From NCBI GenBank assembly GCA_036583965.1, contig JAZBQD010000022.1, positions 2,538,001-2,602,000 of the forward strand: 64,000 bases of DNA, in the 5' to 3' direction. Shown piece by piece: positions 1 to 13,100 of this stretch; within the stretch, counting starts at the first letter, position 1; each line of letters opens with the position of its first letter. The DNA is from Prunella strophiata (taxonomy: Eukaryota; Chordata; Aves; Passeriformes; Prunellidae). The notes beneath the pieces were generated by a model. It ran no database searches, was not told where the DNA came from, and saw only the letters and a program-made list of their open reading frames with translations. The position numbers and the translations under genes are program-made.

Positions 1-1862
1 AAAAGCAGAAAATACTTCAAATGCCCAAGAGGGGAAACTAAGGTTCTCTTGCACAGGAAGGGTTAATGGTGCAGGTGGTCTCTCCTCTGACCTCTGGCCT
101 TTTAAATGTTCATCCATGGAAAGGGACAACATTACTTTTGTCCCAGACAAACCACCTCAAGCTGTGATCCTGACAAACCCTGGGCTAAGCCTATTTTCAG
201 GGAGTCACCATCTGAATAGGGGCTCTCCCAGTGCACCTCAGGATGCCTGGAAAGTGGCTGAGGGATCAAAAGGCACCAGAGTCAGGATTGAGCAAATTGG
301 ATCTCGTGCTGATGAGGAGTGTGGTGAGGAAAAAAGGGATTAAAAAAAATTAACAAGCCATTTGTGAAAATTAAGAGCTACATTAAATAAATAAAAAAAA
401 AAAAAGGAATCTGAAGTTTCATGAAGAAATGTTTTGCCTGCCTAAAATTCTGATTAACACTTCATAGAGTACTTGAAATATTCTGTCTTAAGAGTTACTT
501 AGTGTCCACCCCATCCCTGTCCACAGGAATTGACAAGCAAAGGGATTTTGCTTGTTGTGTGACACAGCCCTGGCTGACAGGAAAACTGCTCTGGGAATTT
601 CTCACAGTAAAATGTTCTTACCTTGGTAATTTTCTCCAGTTGTGAACTGCTTTGTAAATGCTTTGAAGTACTGTGTGGGAGAAAAGAAAAGTCACTGTAT
701 CAGACAAAAAAGCCCAGTTTAGGAATAAAAACTTTCAAGAGTTTTTATTTTTACAGCTGTAACTACAAAACACTTTTATTTATCTGCTCAGGAGACAGTT
801 TTCTCTCTTAGCCTATGAGTTCCAAAAAGCTGCTTCTCACCTACCTGAGGGCAAGAGGAAAAATCCCTTAATGCATAATTCAATGGTGTGTATTGACCCT
901 GCACTGCAAACATTAACCCAAACACAAATGAACTGATCACCAAATCTGTGCTACCAACTGTGTGTGTACTTGGAACACTATTCATATTTTCCCAACTCCC
1001 TCCAGTGGTTAAACAGGAGATCTAAGGGAGCTTGGCTGCCTTCTGCTACAAAATTAAAAAAAAAAAAAAAAAAGGAAAAGTTCTGTGTTTAATAAAGAGG
1101 ATATCACAATTTGCACCTAAAAATTTGAAGAGCAAAAGAAAATAAAAAAATTTGGTTTTACTATCAGGGTATAAGATCACAAATCCTACATTGAAATGAC
1201 TCCTGCTATCAAAACCAGTTTATTCAACCCTTTCCATTCACCACATTCTGCTCACACTTAATAGTGTTATTAATACATACTGACTGAGAAGGCAAAAATT
1301 GCATTTAGACTTGAAAATGAACAATGGCAGATACTTTTGGCTAACATGACATCTTCTTTATAAGGTAGTTTAAGCATTTTATTATGAAAAATATTATTAA
1401 ATTAATCACAAAAATAATTAAGGATCCATCAAGGGTAAATTTTTAACTGGTCATGCAATCAGCTGTTTTCATGAGGCAATTTCAATGTACTCCCTTTACT
1501 TTCATACACCAAAACTAAAAACATTATTAATAATCCTGTAACATCTGAATTTGAACAATATTTATACAAATGGTTATTATTGAATAAATCTATTGAAACT
1601 AGGGGTTATATACATGTGATATCATGATACTTTACAGACTGACATCTTCTTTCAATAAGAATTTTTCAGATTCAGAACTGAATTACTGCTCAAAACAGCT
1701 GCATCAGCTCTTGCTATTCAGCAAAACCCCCTCAAACTGCTCTTTTATCAACTCTGCAGTTTTCTCAGCAAAGCAGAACTCCAGCTACAGAACAATGAGT
1801 TACACAGTTTAATTACTAGAAAACATGCACCATTTGCCTAAGGCAGGATGTTCTGCACTTAC
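1..1862 (-). other. QSOX2 intron 2, partial
   Basis: This AT-rich stretch has several short A-runs (for example at 1050-1072) and no recognisable exon on either strand. I looked for the expected YFKAF-containing QSOX exon and did not see it. Confidence 0.6.
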
Positions 1863-1964
1863 CCTAAGAGTTGGGTAGTAGTGAATCCCATATTCTTTGC
1901 ACGTCTCATAGTTCCCTTCCTTCCCCACAGTCCAGCACTCCAACTCTAATTGCAGATTCCCAGT
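1863..1964 (-). CDS. QSOX2: QSOX2 coding exon 2 (thioredoxin domain), with an apparent one-base frameshift
   Basis: Between a tttgcag acceptor and a gtaagt donor, the minus strand reads DWESAIRVGVLDCG and, in the next frame, NYETCKEYGIHYYPTLR. Together they match QSOX2 (DWASAIRVAALDC, then a YPTFR end). Phase 1 from exon 1 fits at entry. The two halves join only if one G of the run at 1923-1926 is ignored; as written the frame hits TGA a few codons later. The spacing then equals that of the family and the exon leaves in phase 0, as expected before the YFKAF exon. That next exon was not found and should lie left of position 1. The slip is either a base error or a real lesion. Confidence 0.78.
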
Positions 1965-4900
1965 CTGCAAACAAAGATATCTTTCAATTTTCAGCAGGAG
2001 TGACCACAGATCCCAGCTGATGAATTACCTGCTTCCCATGGAAACCAGCAACAGGACTCTGAGAGATTCCAGTGGCATAAAAATCCAGCCCTGGGTCGAT
2101 TCTCATTTGCCATTCATTTCCATCCCCCAGTGTAACACAATCTACTGATTTTTAAAATAACTAAAACCTCCCTGTTTTTCTTGGCTGCATCAGTGTTTTC
2201 CATGCACCTGAACAGGAGGAATCCCAGCACACAATGCAGCAGTTCCAGTGGTGAATCCAGGAAGATGAAATCAGGACCAATCCAACACTTGCAAGGAACT
2301 GGATTGAATTCCTCAGCTTTTCCCATTAGCTGTGCTCATAAAATAGAGCATGCAGAATGCATATAACTGAATAAAATTTATCCAACAGTTACTCATCCAC
2401 ACAGCTGTCAATTACAAACCCATAAATTTGATGTACCTTGTATTAGAGCTTTTTTAACAAGCTGTTTTTTCTCCAACTTACAGTTTTCTGAGAGGTCTCA
2501 GAATTACACACAGCCCCCAGCTCAGGCAGTGTCTGCTGAAAGCTGTATTTATCTGGCAGTATTGTTCAGAAATACATTAGTTATAGCCCAAAAAATACCT
2601 GAGTTTTAAGCAGAGTGTTTAATAGTTGAGTTTAAGCATCACTCTGACTTTCCTGTATAGCAATAACCACGAGAGTTCAAGGATTTCCATAAATATGCTT
2701 ATATAAGTTCAATAAAAGCTTTAACTAACTTACAGCTTTTTCCTTCTCTTTTTGCTGGGAATTTATTTTTTTGAGCCAGGCTCTGCTGCAGCAATCACTT
2801 TAAGGAAGAACCACTCCACGAGAATCCTTAGACAGTTGCTTTTTAAAGCAAAGTTAAATCAAACCAGCCGTGGGCAGCATTTGAAGGTCCCCCACAATCC
2901 CAATAAAATTTAAAAAGCACTAGAAATTAAACCTGGTTTTGTAGCACAGAGCATGAAAGCTTCATCAAGTTCAAGAGCTGATGGACAGTTCTGGTCTGTG
3001 AAATGTAGCTTGACCTCTACTTGTGTTTGGAGGAGGCCAGGGCAGCTGATGGAGAGGCTTGTGCTGAACATGCCAAGAGCTGAGCGGGCACCAGGAGAGC
3101 CCTCAAACACGCTGGAGCAGATGGGCACCCATTCACAGCAGCACAAAGGACACAACAGCCCATTTCATCAAATAAAATGCAAAATACAAAAGAAAAGTTT
3201 GGCTTCTGGTTATCTCCTTCATTCAACTTTCACCACTCCTCCTCCTTTTTCCACCTGTCTGGATCCTCCTCCACGCCATGAATGGGAGCTCTCTGCACAC
3301 AATGCAAATAACCCCTCACAACAAAGCAGCCCCACCCCAGCCAAACCCTCGGGTTAAAGAGCACCAGCTGGGATGTGCTGCTTAGCATTCCTGCTGCTGG
3401 AAACCGGAGCTGCTCCTTTCCAAGGGATGCCAGAGTTGCTGGAGCGCACAGCCGACTCTCTGGAGTCACTGCGGCACTGCAGCCTGGGCTGGCTTCTTTT
3501 AAAATGCTGATTAATTTTGAATTAGCATTAGTGGTTTTGAAATACTGACTCACAAGCGATGGGAAAGAGGCAGATGAGGGATGCATTAACCAACACAATC
3601 TCTGTTTATGCTAAACAAGCTCCAGTGAATGACAGGGCTGTGTTGGACAAACTGGAACCCTGTAGGTGGGTCAAACCTCACACATGAGAAATGCCACAGA
3701 GCATCGACCAGAGAATTACAAGGAATTCACTTCCTCTCCATAAACCTGGGTGTTTTTCATCAGGAAGTTTCAGTCAGGGGGGTAAAAGGCTCATCACAGG
3801 CACCTCTCTCTCACAGCTACTTGAGAGTTGCCTATTTTGACACTTGGCTGTTTCCTGAACCATGATAAGGTGACAGCAGCTCCCCACCAAATGTGTTCAA
3901 AGAACAGTTTCTAACAGGAAATCATTATTGCTGGATTTGAAACAAAACCTGCTAAATTTGGACAGTTATTCCAAATCCTGAGGAGTGAATTGATTCTGTG
4001 TATATTTCACAGGTTGTCCTATGTGGGGATTTCCAAGGGCTTGTTACTACACGTAATTCCAGTCTGGATATTTTGCTGGATAGACTTAATCAAATTTTAG
4101 ACAGAAAAAGGATAATTAACTCTAATGGCCACTTTGGCCACTGCTGTAATAAAATGAAATGTGTGATTAGGAAAGCAGCAGCACTGACTGAGCTCAAAGC
4201 CTGTTCTGTGAGGGAGTATCAAAATAAAAACATAAATTACACAAAAGCAAGCACTGATCCTATTTTTCAGGAGGATTATGTTCTGCTGTGAAGTCTGCAA
4301 TGGTTGTATTGCCAAGATTTAACAAATGAGAAACGGAATTAAAATTAGGTCTATTAGCACAGGCCTTTTTTGGACAAAGCTGTTGCACCGAATTTAACTG
4401 GATTTTGTTTGGACACCAATTCAGCAAACATAACCCCAGTGATCTAGAAGTTCCCTAATGTAAAATCTGCATCCTCAAGGATATCCTTTAATATCCTAGT
4501 AGATGAGTAAATATCTTTGAAAAAGAAATGCTTGAGACAGATTAAGTGGGCAAAAAGTTTTGGGTTTGGTTTCTTTGATGAAGCTACCAATGAAAAGTGT
4601 GACTGTTCTCAGACTCCTAAAAGCCATTAATCCAACTTGAAAATGGAAACATTTGTCTGACAAATAACACCAAAAGCCAACAGCATTTGCTGGTTGTGCC
4701 AATGTCTACAAACATTCAGAATCCACTTTCTAAATGAAAGTTTTCATAAAAACTCAATGGATTAAAGGGAGAGAGAGGCCTTTAACTGATTGCAGTGATA
4801 CAAGTTCATAGCAGCATCTGCAGTTACCATGTCTGCTGGTGAGGAAGAAAACAGTATTTGAAGAAATCTTTACAAGTTACAAAGGCTATCACACTGCTGT

Positions 4901-6527
4901 AATCCTACCTAAATCCCTGTCCTATTTTGACCAAAACTCTGGCCAGTTTGGGCTCTTCATGCTGTCCACTGCTGTGCTCAAAGACCTCCTTGTTACTTCA
5001 AAGGAGAAGATCTAATATTATTTTGGCCAGGAGCAGATTAAAGCAGGAGAGAAAATGTTACATAAACTTATGCAAATTAAACAGAAGAAAGTTACTGGTT
5101 TATAAACAAACCCTTCATGCAAGTAAGGAGCATTTGAAGTGCTCTGAAAACCATGACTGCTCTGTGTTTCTCTGCTTTTGAGTTTTTGATCACCAATCAC
5201 AATTCCTCAGGGTGGGTTTCCATTTCCATAGATCTAAATGTTCACCTAATACTTCACCTACATTTCATGTGAGTTGTTAACACTTTTCAGAATGTCACAG
5301 AATGGCCAGAGCTCTTCAGGCCCTCTCAAAGTGAAACCACAAGTGCATTAAAAACTGCTGTATCCATCCTGGAAACATCTCCTGGGTGAAATGTGAATTA
5401 AGAGTAGTTTAAAAGCCTTTTACACTGCTATATTAAGCATACATTTCCTACAAATCTGATCTCAGGTTTCCTCCCCAGCAGAAGTACTTGATACCTCAGG
5501 AGCCTGTTTGTTTCCTTACATCTACAAATAGAGTTAAACTCTTCAGCACCTGCCAAAAAAACTGAGCAGGCCAAAAGACAGCAAGGCAGGTGCCTTAGCA
5601 TGTGGATGGCCACCATTACTTTTGAAGTCACTAACTGATAAATCTGAAAGCCTCATTCTCACTTTGCTTGATTTTTGTATTACTTTCTGGTGGTCCTTTT
5701 TCCCCTTGGAGCCCATCCATACTACACTGAAATTGCAAGATATAAATCAAGTGTGTGCACGGCCTCTCCAGTACCATGGTATTTTTTGTTTACCCTCTGA
5801 AACAAGCATGCTCTCTTTATAAAACATTTAGAAGATAAACATTCGTGCCTTCAAGAGTTCAGTGTAAACAAACCTCGGGTTCACAGGGACACTTACATGA
5901 AAACCACACTGCTGTGTGTGTGCAAGGATTTTATGCCTGGATTCCTTCAAAACCTTTAATTTGGAGGTGTGCTTCCACCATCCACCCCTTGCTCTGTCCC
6001 ATGTGCTATTTTGGCTGTGTGGCAGCACCTGAGCAGGGGATTAGGGTGATGCTCACACACCTGAGCAGGGGATGAGGGTGATGCTCACACACCTGAGCAG
6101 GGGATGAGGGTGATGCTCACACACCTGAGCAGGGGATGAGGGTGATGCTCACACACCAGAGCAGGGGATTAGGGTGATGCTCACACACCTGAGCAGGGGA
6201 TGAGGGTGATGCTCACACACCAGAGCAGGGGATTAGGGTGATGCTCACACACCCAGAGCAGGGGATTAGGGTGATGCTCACACACCAGAGCAGCGGATGA
6301 GGGTGATGCTCACACACCGAGGCACGGCGTTTCACACAACCCCCGGGCACACGTTGCCTGGCCCACAGGTGACACAGTGACCGAGGCCCCGCGGTCCCCC
6401 AGCCCCGCGCCCCCCGGGCACCGCCGCGGCCCTGCCCCGGCTGCGGCCACCGCGGGAGGCCGCCAAGGGCCGCGGGACAGCGGCCGGGCCGGCGGGGCCG
6501 TGTGCCGTGACCCGCTCCGAGCCTCAC
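1965..6527 (-). other. QSOX2 intron 1
   Basis: Non-coding sequence lies between the two QSOX2 exons. Short open frames here have no conserved content or paired splice sites. The only structured element is the 32-bp tandem array next to exon 1. Confidence 0.7.
6022..6316. repeat. 32-bp minisatellite, about nine copies
   Basis: The unit reads roughly acctgagcaggggatgaggg followed by tgatgctcacac. Copies differ by ctg/cag near the start and gatgag/gattag in the middle. The array lies in QSOX2 intron 1, about 210 bp past the exon 1 donor. Confidence 0.95.
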
Positions 6528-6807
6528 CTTTGACGTCCCCCGCCAGCGCTCGCCAGGTGGGCGCGAAGGCGATGCAGTGGCCGCAGGACGAGCTGTAGAA
6601 CTGCACCACCCAGGCGGCCGAGGAGTTGAGCAGCGCCGGCCGCACGGAGCTGGCCGTCAGCACGGTCAGCGGGTCGTGCCCGGGCCGGTACAGCCGCGCC
6701 GTGGCGGCGGCCGCCAGCAGCAGCAGGAGTAGCACCGGGAGCGGCACCGGGAGCGGCACCGGGAGCGGGAGCAGCGCCCGCCGGCCCCCGCCCGCCGCCG
6801 CCGCCAT
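6528..6807 (-). CDS. QSOX2: Quiescin sulfhydryl oxidase 2, coding exon 1 (signal peptide and start of thioredoxin domain)
   Basis: QSOX enzymes use FAD to form disulfides in secreted proteins, passing electrons from a thioredoxin-domain CxxC to an Erv/ALR domain and then to oxygen. The exon starts at an ATG with A at -3 and G at +4; a farther in-frame ATG at 6864 is less likely. Residues 2 to about 36 are Ala/Leu-rich, a signal peptide. The mature start [10 protein letters not shown] is followed by [18 protein letters not shown] and [12 protein letters not shown], closest (from memory) to human QSOX2; QSOX1 usually reads EFFASWCGHC here. The exon ends in phase 1 at a gtgagg donor and joins exon 2 at 1964. 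The residue before CGHC is Ser (gga at 6586-6588) where the family has Trp. The Erv and transmembrane parts would lie left of the window. QSOX1 is the alternative. Confidence 0.85.
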
Positions 6808-6884
6808 GTTGGGACGCGCGGAGAGGGGCGGGGCGGGGCCGCGCCATAGCAACGCGCCGGCCATGGCGGCCCGGCCTGAGGGCA

Positions 6885-7110
6885 GCGGGTCTGTCCCGCG
6901 TCCCTGAGGGGGACGGCGAGCGGCCCGTGCTCCTGGGAGGAGCCGGGACTGTCCGTGTTCCTGAGGGGACTGTCCCGTGTCCTCCGTCCCGTGTCCCCTG
7001 AGGGCAGCGGGGATTGTTCGTGTCCCTGACGGGACTGTCCGCGTCCCTCAGGGAAGCAGGGACCGTCCGGTGTCCCTGAGGGGAGCAAGGACTCTCCGTG
7101 TCCTCTGAGC
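6885..7110. repeat. Degenerate short tandem repeat upstream of QSOX2
   Basis: Variants of gtgtccctgaggggactgtcc recur about seven times with irregular spacing. It is an old or imperfect minisatellite inside the CpG-rich flank. Confidence 0.7.
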
Positions 7111-9230
7111 GTTGCAAAATACGGAATATATAATTTTTTTATTAAAAAAGAATGTTCTTTGATTCAATCCGTGGAACAGAGAGCAACCAACAAGCTCCGA
7201 GCGTTAGAAAGGCGCTCGTCACTCGAGTGGCCCCTCGCAGGAGCAGGTTGCCCAGGGAGGGTTCGGAGTCTCCCTCACCGGAGATATTCCAGGGCCATCG
7301 GGACACGCTCCTGAGCTCTGGGATAACCCTGCTGGACCGGGAGCTTGCACTCCCGCACCCACTGCGGTCCTTTCCTGTCTTACCCATCCTGGCCTTCTGT
7401 GAGATCACTCGGTGGCCAAATTTATGTGATAATTTATATAGAAAGAGAAGTTTTAACTTCACAAATCTTCTCGCTGAGCAGACATAAAAGCAGGGCAGCC
7501 TCTGGGTCGAGAGCTCTTTCATCCCAAAGTACCTCTCTCACCAGGGAAGAGCCTCTCTCCTCAAATTGAAGCTCTGGTAAAAGGTTGTGTGTAGGTGGTT
7601 TGAGAGAATTTCTGTCCTTTCCAGAAATTCAGGATGAGCAGTAGTAATGGATTTTAGCACCTTTTCACTCTGGCCCAGTGTGGAAGTCTCCTTTAATTTT
7701 TAAATCAGGCTCAAGAATTTTCATTACGTTAATGAGAAGCAGAAACCCAACAACGTCCCCAGAGAAGGGTTTCAGAGGATTTTAAAACTCAGATAATGAA
7801 AGACTGAGGTCTCTGAAAAGATAATTCTTGCTTCTGTTGCTCACAAACACTTATTTTAATCCTTGAAGAACAAGTAGGGAACAAAGGGGTTTAAATTCTT
7901 CAGGCCCATCGGGGGAGTTCAGGGTTAGAACTTAATTCATCATTGTTTGTGGCCAACAACCCACAAACAGTACACGAGTAAAATTCTGCTACTTTCTGCC
8001 TTTTCCTGACCCTTTCTTTTATTTGACCATTAAATCTAAAATGGTTCAGACACATATCTTTTGATCCATATCCACAGCTACAACATAATTGGTTTCTCAT
8101 ATCACATCCCAGCTTTGGGGTTTTCTGTCTCTTTTTTTCTGGGTACAGCAAGCAACAAAATAGATGGTTACAATAGCAGAGCCCAACAGCTTCTAAGGAT
8201 TGAAAAACCTTGTAGCAGCTGCTAATTAGGATTTTAAAAATCTGCAGTGCCCAAGATATTTTAGAGCACATTTTATTCCGAAGAATTGTTAAATGTAGGA
8301 AGATGAAAGAGATGGATTACAGGAGAATTAAATGTAGGGTTTAACTGAGAAATAATCATTTTCTATGAAAGATAATGACTCCTCTTGAGGCTAGTATCAA
8401 GATTTATTGACCCAGGAGGTTAATATTGATCAAACCCAAGGCAAACAAAATATTAGACCTTGAAGGAGAGTAATCTTGATATTGAAGCCTTGCCACTGAG
8501 TGAACAGGTCAATATATCTGGGTGCCAGAATCTCAGGTTTTGAACACAGAATGGTGGGGGATATTAAACATGTCTGACATGTTCTGTGTACACACTTTTT
8601 ATTCTCATCAGCAGGAGGTACTTTATAGCTGTGTCCTTCCCTGCAGAGCACCGTGTGAGGGTTCAGGTTTCACTCACAACCCTCACTGCAAATCTGATGG
8701 GTCAGACCTCAGGTGTAACATAAGGCTAAAATCAAACGAGTCCTTCAGCCATTTATTCATATCTAAGTGATATTTTTAATAGATTTCATTCCAAACACAA
8801 GGATCCTGCTGCTGCAAAACCAGAGTGAGAATAAACTGAAAAACCAGAGTGCTGCAATTTATAGATTTGTCATTGTATCCAACACTCTTAAGTCCAGGAG
8901 AAAAAAAAAAATTGAGTTAAATTCTGCTATAAACTGACGACAAGAAAACAAGTAACTTTTGTGGATTAACTAATCAATGAGGATAAAGTCAGAGACAAGG
9001 AAATGTACCACTAGAGACATGAAAATAGTTTATAGGATAAGATCACCAGTTAAGGCACTGGGGGCAGAAGTTGCCTTTTTATTTCTGTTCATATGGCAAC
9101 AAGCAGGGGAGGGTATAATGTACCCAGCAAAACAAAACAAGAATGCACCCATTCACTGCTGAGAAGAGCAGTGTGTACAAGATAATCTGTAATTCTAACT
9201 GTATTTAAGATAAAATAAATAAACAAAATA
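7111..9230. other. Intergenic region between QSOX2 promoter and CCDC187 3' end
   Basis: The sequence becomes AT-rich past 7115. Short open frames on both strands show no conserved protein or splice pattern. I see no gene here. Confidence 0.55.
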
Positions 9231-10005
9231 AGCCATGTGTATCATATTTTATTCAGAAAACAAGTACAAAAAGGAATTAAGGCAACAGCATTTAAAAATA
9301 CAAACATAAAATGTGTTTCTATTCCCCCAAGCAGATTTTAAGTATTGTATTTTTAAATCTTAAGTTTATATATAATTAATCTTTGTTGATCCTGATTTTA
9401 ATTTTATTTCAAAGACATTCTGAATGAATAGGATTGGAAAAAATCTCATTTCTCTACAATCAGTTATTCAATAATGAACAGTTTCTGAATTCCAGTAAGA
9501 AATATTTGCATAGTATTTATTTTAAAAAGAACTAACAAAAATTTTATTTTCTCAGTACAAAATAGGTGGGACCACAGCAATTAGCATAGTGAGCAATTAC
9601 CATGCTGAGGAAATGCTTCTATTTCCTTGTCAAAATCTTGATTTTTCCAGTTTTGCCAATACAAAAGCAGTATTGATTTCCTCTCTTTTGTCTATTAAAG
9701 TACATTCTCAGCACCCCACACTTGGATGTTGTAAGAATTCAATGGGCTCCTGTGAATTGCATGATAAATAACCCAATTACAGGCACATATCTAATTGTTA
9801 GGAATTTGAGGTGCTGATAGAGAAGCCTCCAATTTAAAGTGCATCACATCAATATTTGCATCATTTGCATAAAATTATAGACATTTAACCTGATTGTCTG
9901 GCTGCAGGTCTGTTACAGGACCTCCTCCAGGCCTGGCACAGGCCATTCCCTGTGCCACCTCTCTGAAGCCATCTCCAGGCTCCTTCTAACCAACTCCACA
10001 GTGTA
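9231..10005 (-). other. Probable 3' UTR of CCDC187
   Basis: AT-rich sequence follows the stop codon at 10006-10008. On the minus strand several AATAAA-like hexamers occur, including one in the tattttattc stretch at 9245-9254. The exact polyadenylation site cannot be decided. Confidence 0.45.
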
Positions 10006-10191
10006 TTAAAAGAAAAAAGGTGGTGCAGAGTCACCTTTCAAACAGGCTTTTTTCAGATAAATCTTATTGAGAACTCTGATTGTATCAAGGATCAAGATAT
10101 CAAATATGGCTTCAGTCATCCTCATCTTCACTGCTAATTCATCATCACCATAGGAAGTCCACTGAGATTCTTCTTTGTGGAGCTCCTGGAT
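10006..10191 (-). CDS. CCDC187: CCDC187 last coding exon
   Basis: It follows a gttatattttag acceptor in phase 0 and ends at TAA (10006-10008). It reads IQELHKEESQWTSYGDDELA, then VKMRMTEAIFDILILDTIRV. This matches the C terminus of human CEP350 (VQELHEEEAQW, DDELCVKM, ETLIRDTIDVLNQI). The last dozen residues diverge and end in Phe-rich sequence. This exon is the firmest evidence for the family. Confidence 0.88.
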   Translation of the reverse strand: MQELHKEESQWTSYGDDELAVKMRMTEAIFDILILDTIRVLNKIYLKKACLKGDSAPPFFF

Positions 10192-13100
10192 CTAAAATAT
10201 AACATAAAAACAATTTTTTACTTCCAAAAGAAGAGCTTCACATAATACTGCACCTAATCCAACAACTTTACATCTGCATCATTAATTAATTTAATTTAAA
10301 CCACTCACAAGAGCTGGAAATACTGGATTATTAACTCAATTTTTAAAAGGCAGTAATTTGAAGTTCTGAAGTTAATTTAACTAAATGTGATTCTCCCAAA
10401 AGGATGAGAATTTCTAGTTTAAATCTAGAGGAAATAAACAAATCCCCATTGGAAATTCTGCTTACCAGAATAAGGTCCACTCTGTCTCTCTTACAGTTTC
10501 CATACTTGGTCATATTTAGGAATTTTCTTTTCATTTCTAAGTCATTCTTTTCCAGGTTCATTATTTTAATAATTTCACCCTGAACAAACGTCTACAAAAT
10601 AAAGAAGGCTGAAAAAGAGCTCTCCTCATAAGAATTCTGGTGCTGTGAAGGTTCCAGATGAGTGACAGGTGCCAGTGTGAAGATCCAGCTTCCCAAAAAA
10701 CCATCCCAAAGTTTAGGGGACTGATCTAGAGGTAGCTGATCAATACTGGCCAACCAACACATTTTAATCATAATATCACACACAAAATAATAGGAGAGTT
10801 TAAGGGCCCATTCCCATTCTTAAAGCCATACATGTGGAATATTTTGACTAACCAGCTCAGTTTGTATTTATTCAGACATTTCAGGGTAACACTGTTTCTT
10901 CTCCCATCACCTCAGTTACATTGCCATCATCCTCCCACACTGCACATTTCTTTTTGCCATTGCAATCTCTGCTCTTTTCACTCTTGCTCCTCTACTTCAC
11001 ATTGCCAGAACGTACCTTGACATCACTGACATCCATCCTTCTGCAGAGATACCTGGAATGGGGAGATCCCACTTTTTTTTTCATCCATGGGAACATATTT
11101 GGCTTTGCAGTCACTTGATATTCTGCACACAGCAACTCATGGCTCAAATCAAATATAACCTGTAACAAAGTCAGGAGAACTGGACTCCAGTCCCCAGCTT
11201 TCCAGTGGAACTTGGCTTTCCCTGAATGGACCCAAACCAGACACTGGGTCAGGTGTCCAAGGGCTTATGGTGGAACCCTGGCAAAAGTCTGGACTCTCTG
11301 CAAGGACACTTATTCTACTGGAATTATTCTGTAGCAAACTGCAAAATACTCCTGATAGTAACTTTTTGGTGTCCCTTTAGTTATATTTAGTGTTAGCAAC
11401 TGGAATAACATTAGATTTAGCTAATATGATTCAGCCTCCAGAACACTACAAACTGCTAATTAACAGTTAGTACTTTAAAAATACCTGATTATACATCCTC
11501 TTGCTTTCTGCTTCCAAATCATTCCCTGGGAGATCACTATATTCCAAGTACTTTGGCACATTGATGTTCCTGAAATTTGAATTTATATTCTCTGGGGTCC
11601 ATAATTCTTCCACAGCATATGCAGACAAATTTTTAACATAAGAACTGTTATGTGGTACCACAAGAGGAACTTCCACAGTTTTCTTCCAAGGAGCTGAGTG
11701 CCACTGGTCTAATTTATACAAGTGTTGCTTTTGTGTCTGTCTCACCAGCATATTTTGGTCAGAATCCAGCTGATCAAAATCATCAGAGCTTCCAAAAACA
11801 CCAGCATCAAGGATTTTAAAAAGGAGCTTCAAGAGAGAAAAAGAAAAGACAGATTATATATTCCATATTTTCAGAGGTATTGAGATTATTAGCAACTGAT
11901 GAAGGTTACACTTAAAACCATTTTATTCATGGGCTCAAAGAGAAGCTGACTGATGTATTATTAAAAATCCCAATAGAGAAGTCACATTTTCTTTCTTTGG
12001 ACCATACATGTACTATCTAATGGATAGAGAATAACTCCTTAAATAAGGAATGGGTCACATGAAGTGAGCAATCTGGTTCCTAACACTGATATAATTTCTA
12101 TGGATGATGAAAAACTGGGCCACACAAAATCTTGCCTCTATAGACCCAGCTTCAGGGCCAGCACTTGAAATAAAAACTTTCTCACTGTACTTACAGGCGA
12201 AGTGGTTGGAGAAGTCTCTGGAGATAAATGAAGTATCTTGTCTGCTTTTGATCTGTGTTTTCTTTTAATCTTCTTATATTCTTTAACTGCATCATCTATA
12301 AATTTAGTTACAATTCTGTCTGCTACTGTGTGACAACCATGAAGGCAAAGCATATCAAAATCACTCAGTAAAACATCAGAAACCTTTGCTGATGGTTCAG
12401 ATAAGGCAGAAACTGAATTTTCTTTGAGGGGAAATGTTTTCTGATTGTCTTCTTGCTCAGGCCTTTGCCATAATTCATCATGTCTTTTTCAAAGGCACTT
12501 TTATATTTGTGTTGAGCTGTTTCAGAAAATGCAATTAAAATGTCAAACAGAAGTTTTTTACTGAGTTCACTTGCAAGATCATCAGTAAGTTTAATTCTTT
12601 TCTGATCCTCTACCAAGCAACAAATATTTTTGCTTATGTTTACCTCATCTATCTCGCTTTTCTCTGGAAGAGCATCTGCAAATATAGTTTGTTTTATTTG
12701 TGCCAGTTCTGTTTTTTCTTTATCTGATCCCAAGCACATTAAGTTCTTTTGACAGAAGAATTCATTACAGCTACAGTGGTTGGAATGGGGGAACTTTTGC
12801 TCTTTTCCAGACAGCAAGGCACTGTGTAGCCCAGGACTGGTTTTTCTTTCACTTCTGAACCTCCTGCATTGTTTGTGTCTTCTGCTTTCTCCTCTGCAAA
12901 CCCCACTCTCTGCTCTTCATCTTCAGAATATTTGCAGTCTCCTTTGAGGGAGTCATCATCATCACAGAAGGAGTCAGAGTCTTCATTCCCCATGTAACTG
13001 CAACAATTTCTGTTAACCCCAAACGGGTGTGAAAGCTCATCAGGTCTGACCAGGACCCCACAGTGCTGAGCACACTCAAAATACTTCACCACTTCATAAG

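Larger units (their letters stand above)
6370..7110 (-). promoter_or_regulatory. CpG-rich promoter region of QSOX2
   Basis: GC and CpG content rise sharply over exon 1 and its upstream flank and fall to AT-rich sequence near 7115. No TATA box is evident, fitting a CpG-island promoter. The upstream part contains a degenerate GTCCCTGAGGG-type repeat. The start site itself cannot be placed. Confidence 0.7.

Noticed and set aside
6180..6260. TTAGGG inside the 32-bp array, suggesting telomeric sequence
   Set aside because: The hexamer occurs once in some units and never in tandem; it is part of the minisatellite unit.
11041..11052. A 12-base gtatctctgcag resembling a complete intron
   Set aside because: Far too short to be spliced; reading through it is in frame and gives the expected CEP350-like sequence.
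12129..12194. Open frame continuing past the 12195 donor (VSTVRKFLFQ)
   Set aside because: It lies beyond a consensus gtaagt donor and the next CEP350-like segment begins at 11826 in matching phase.
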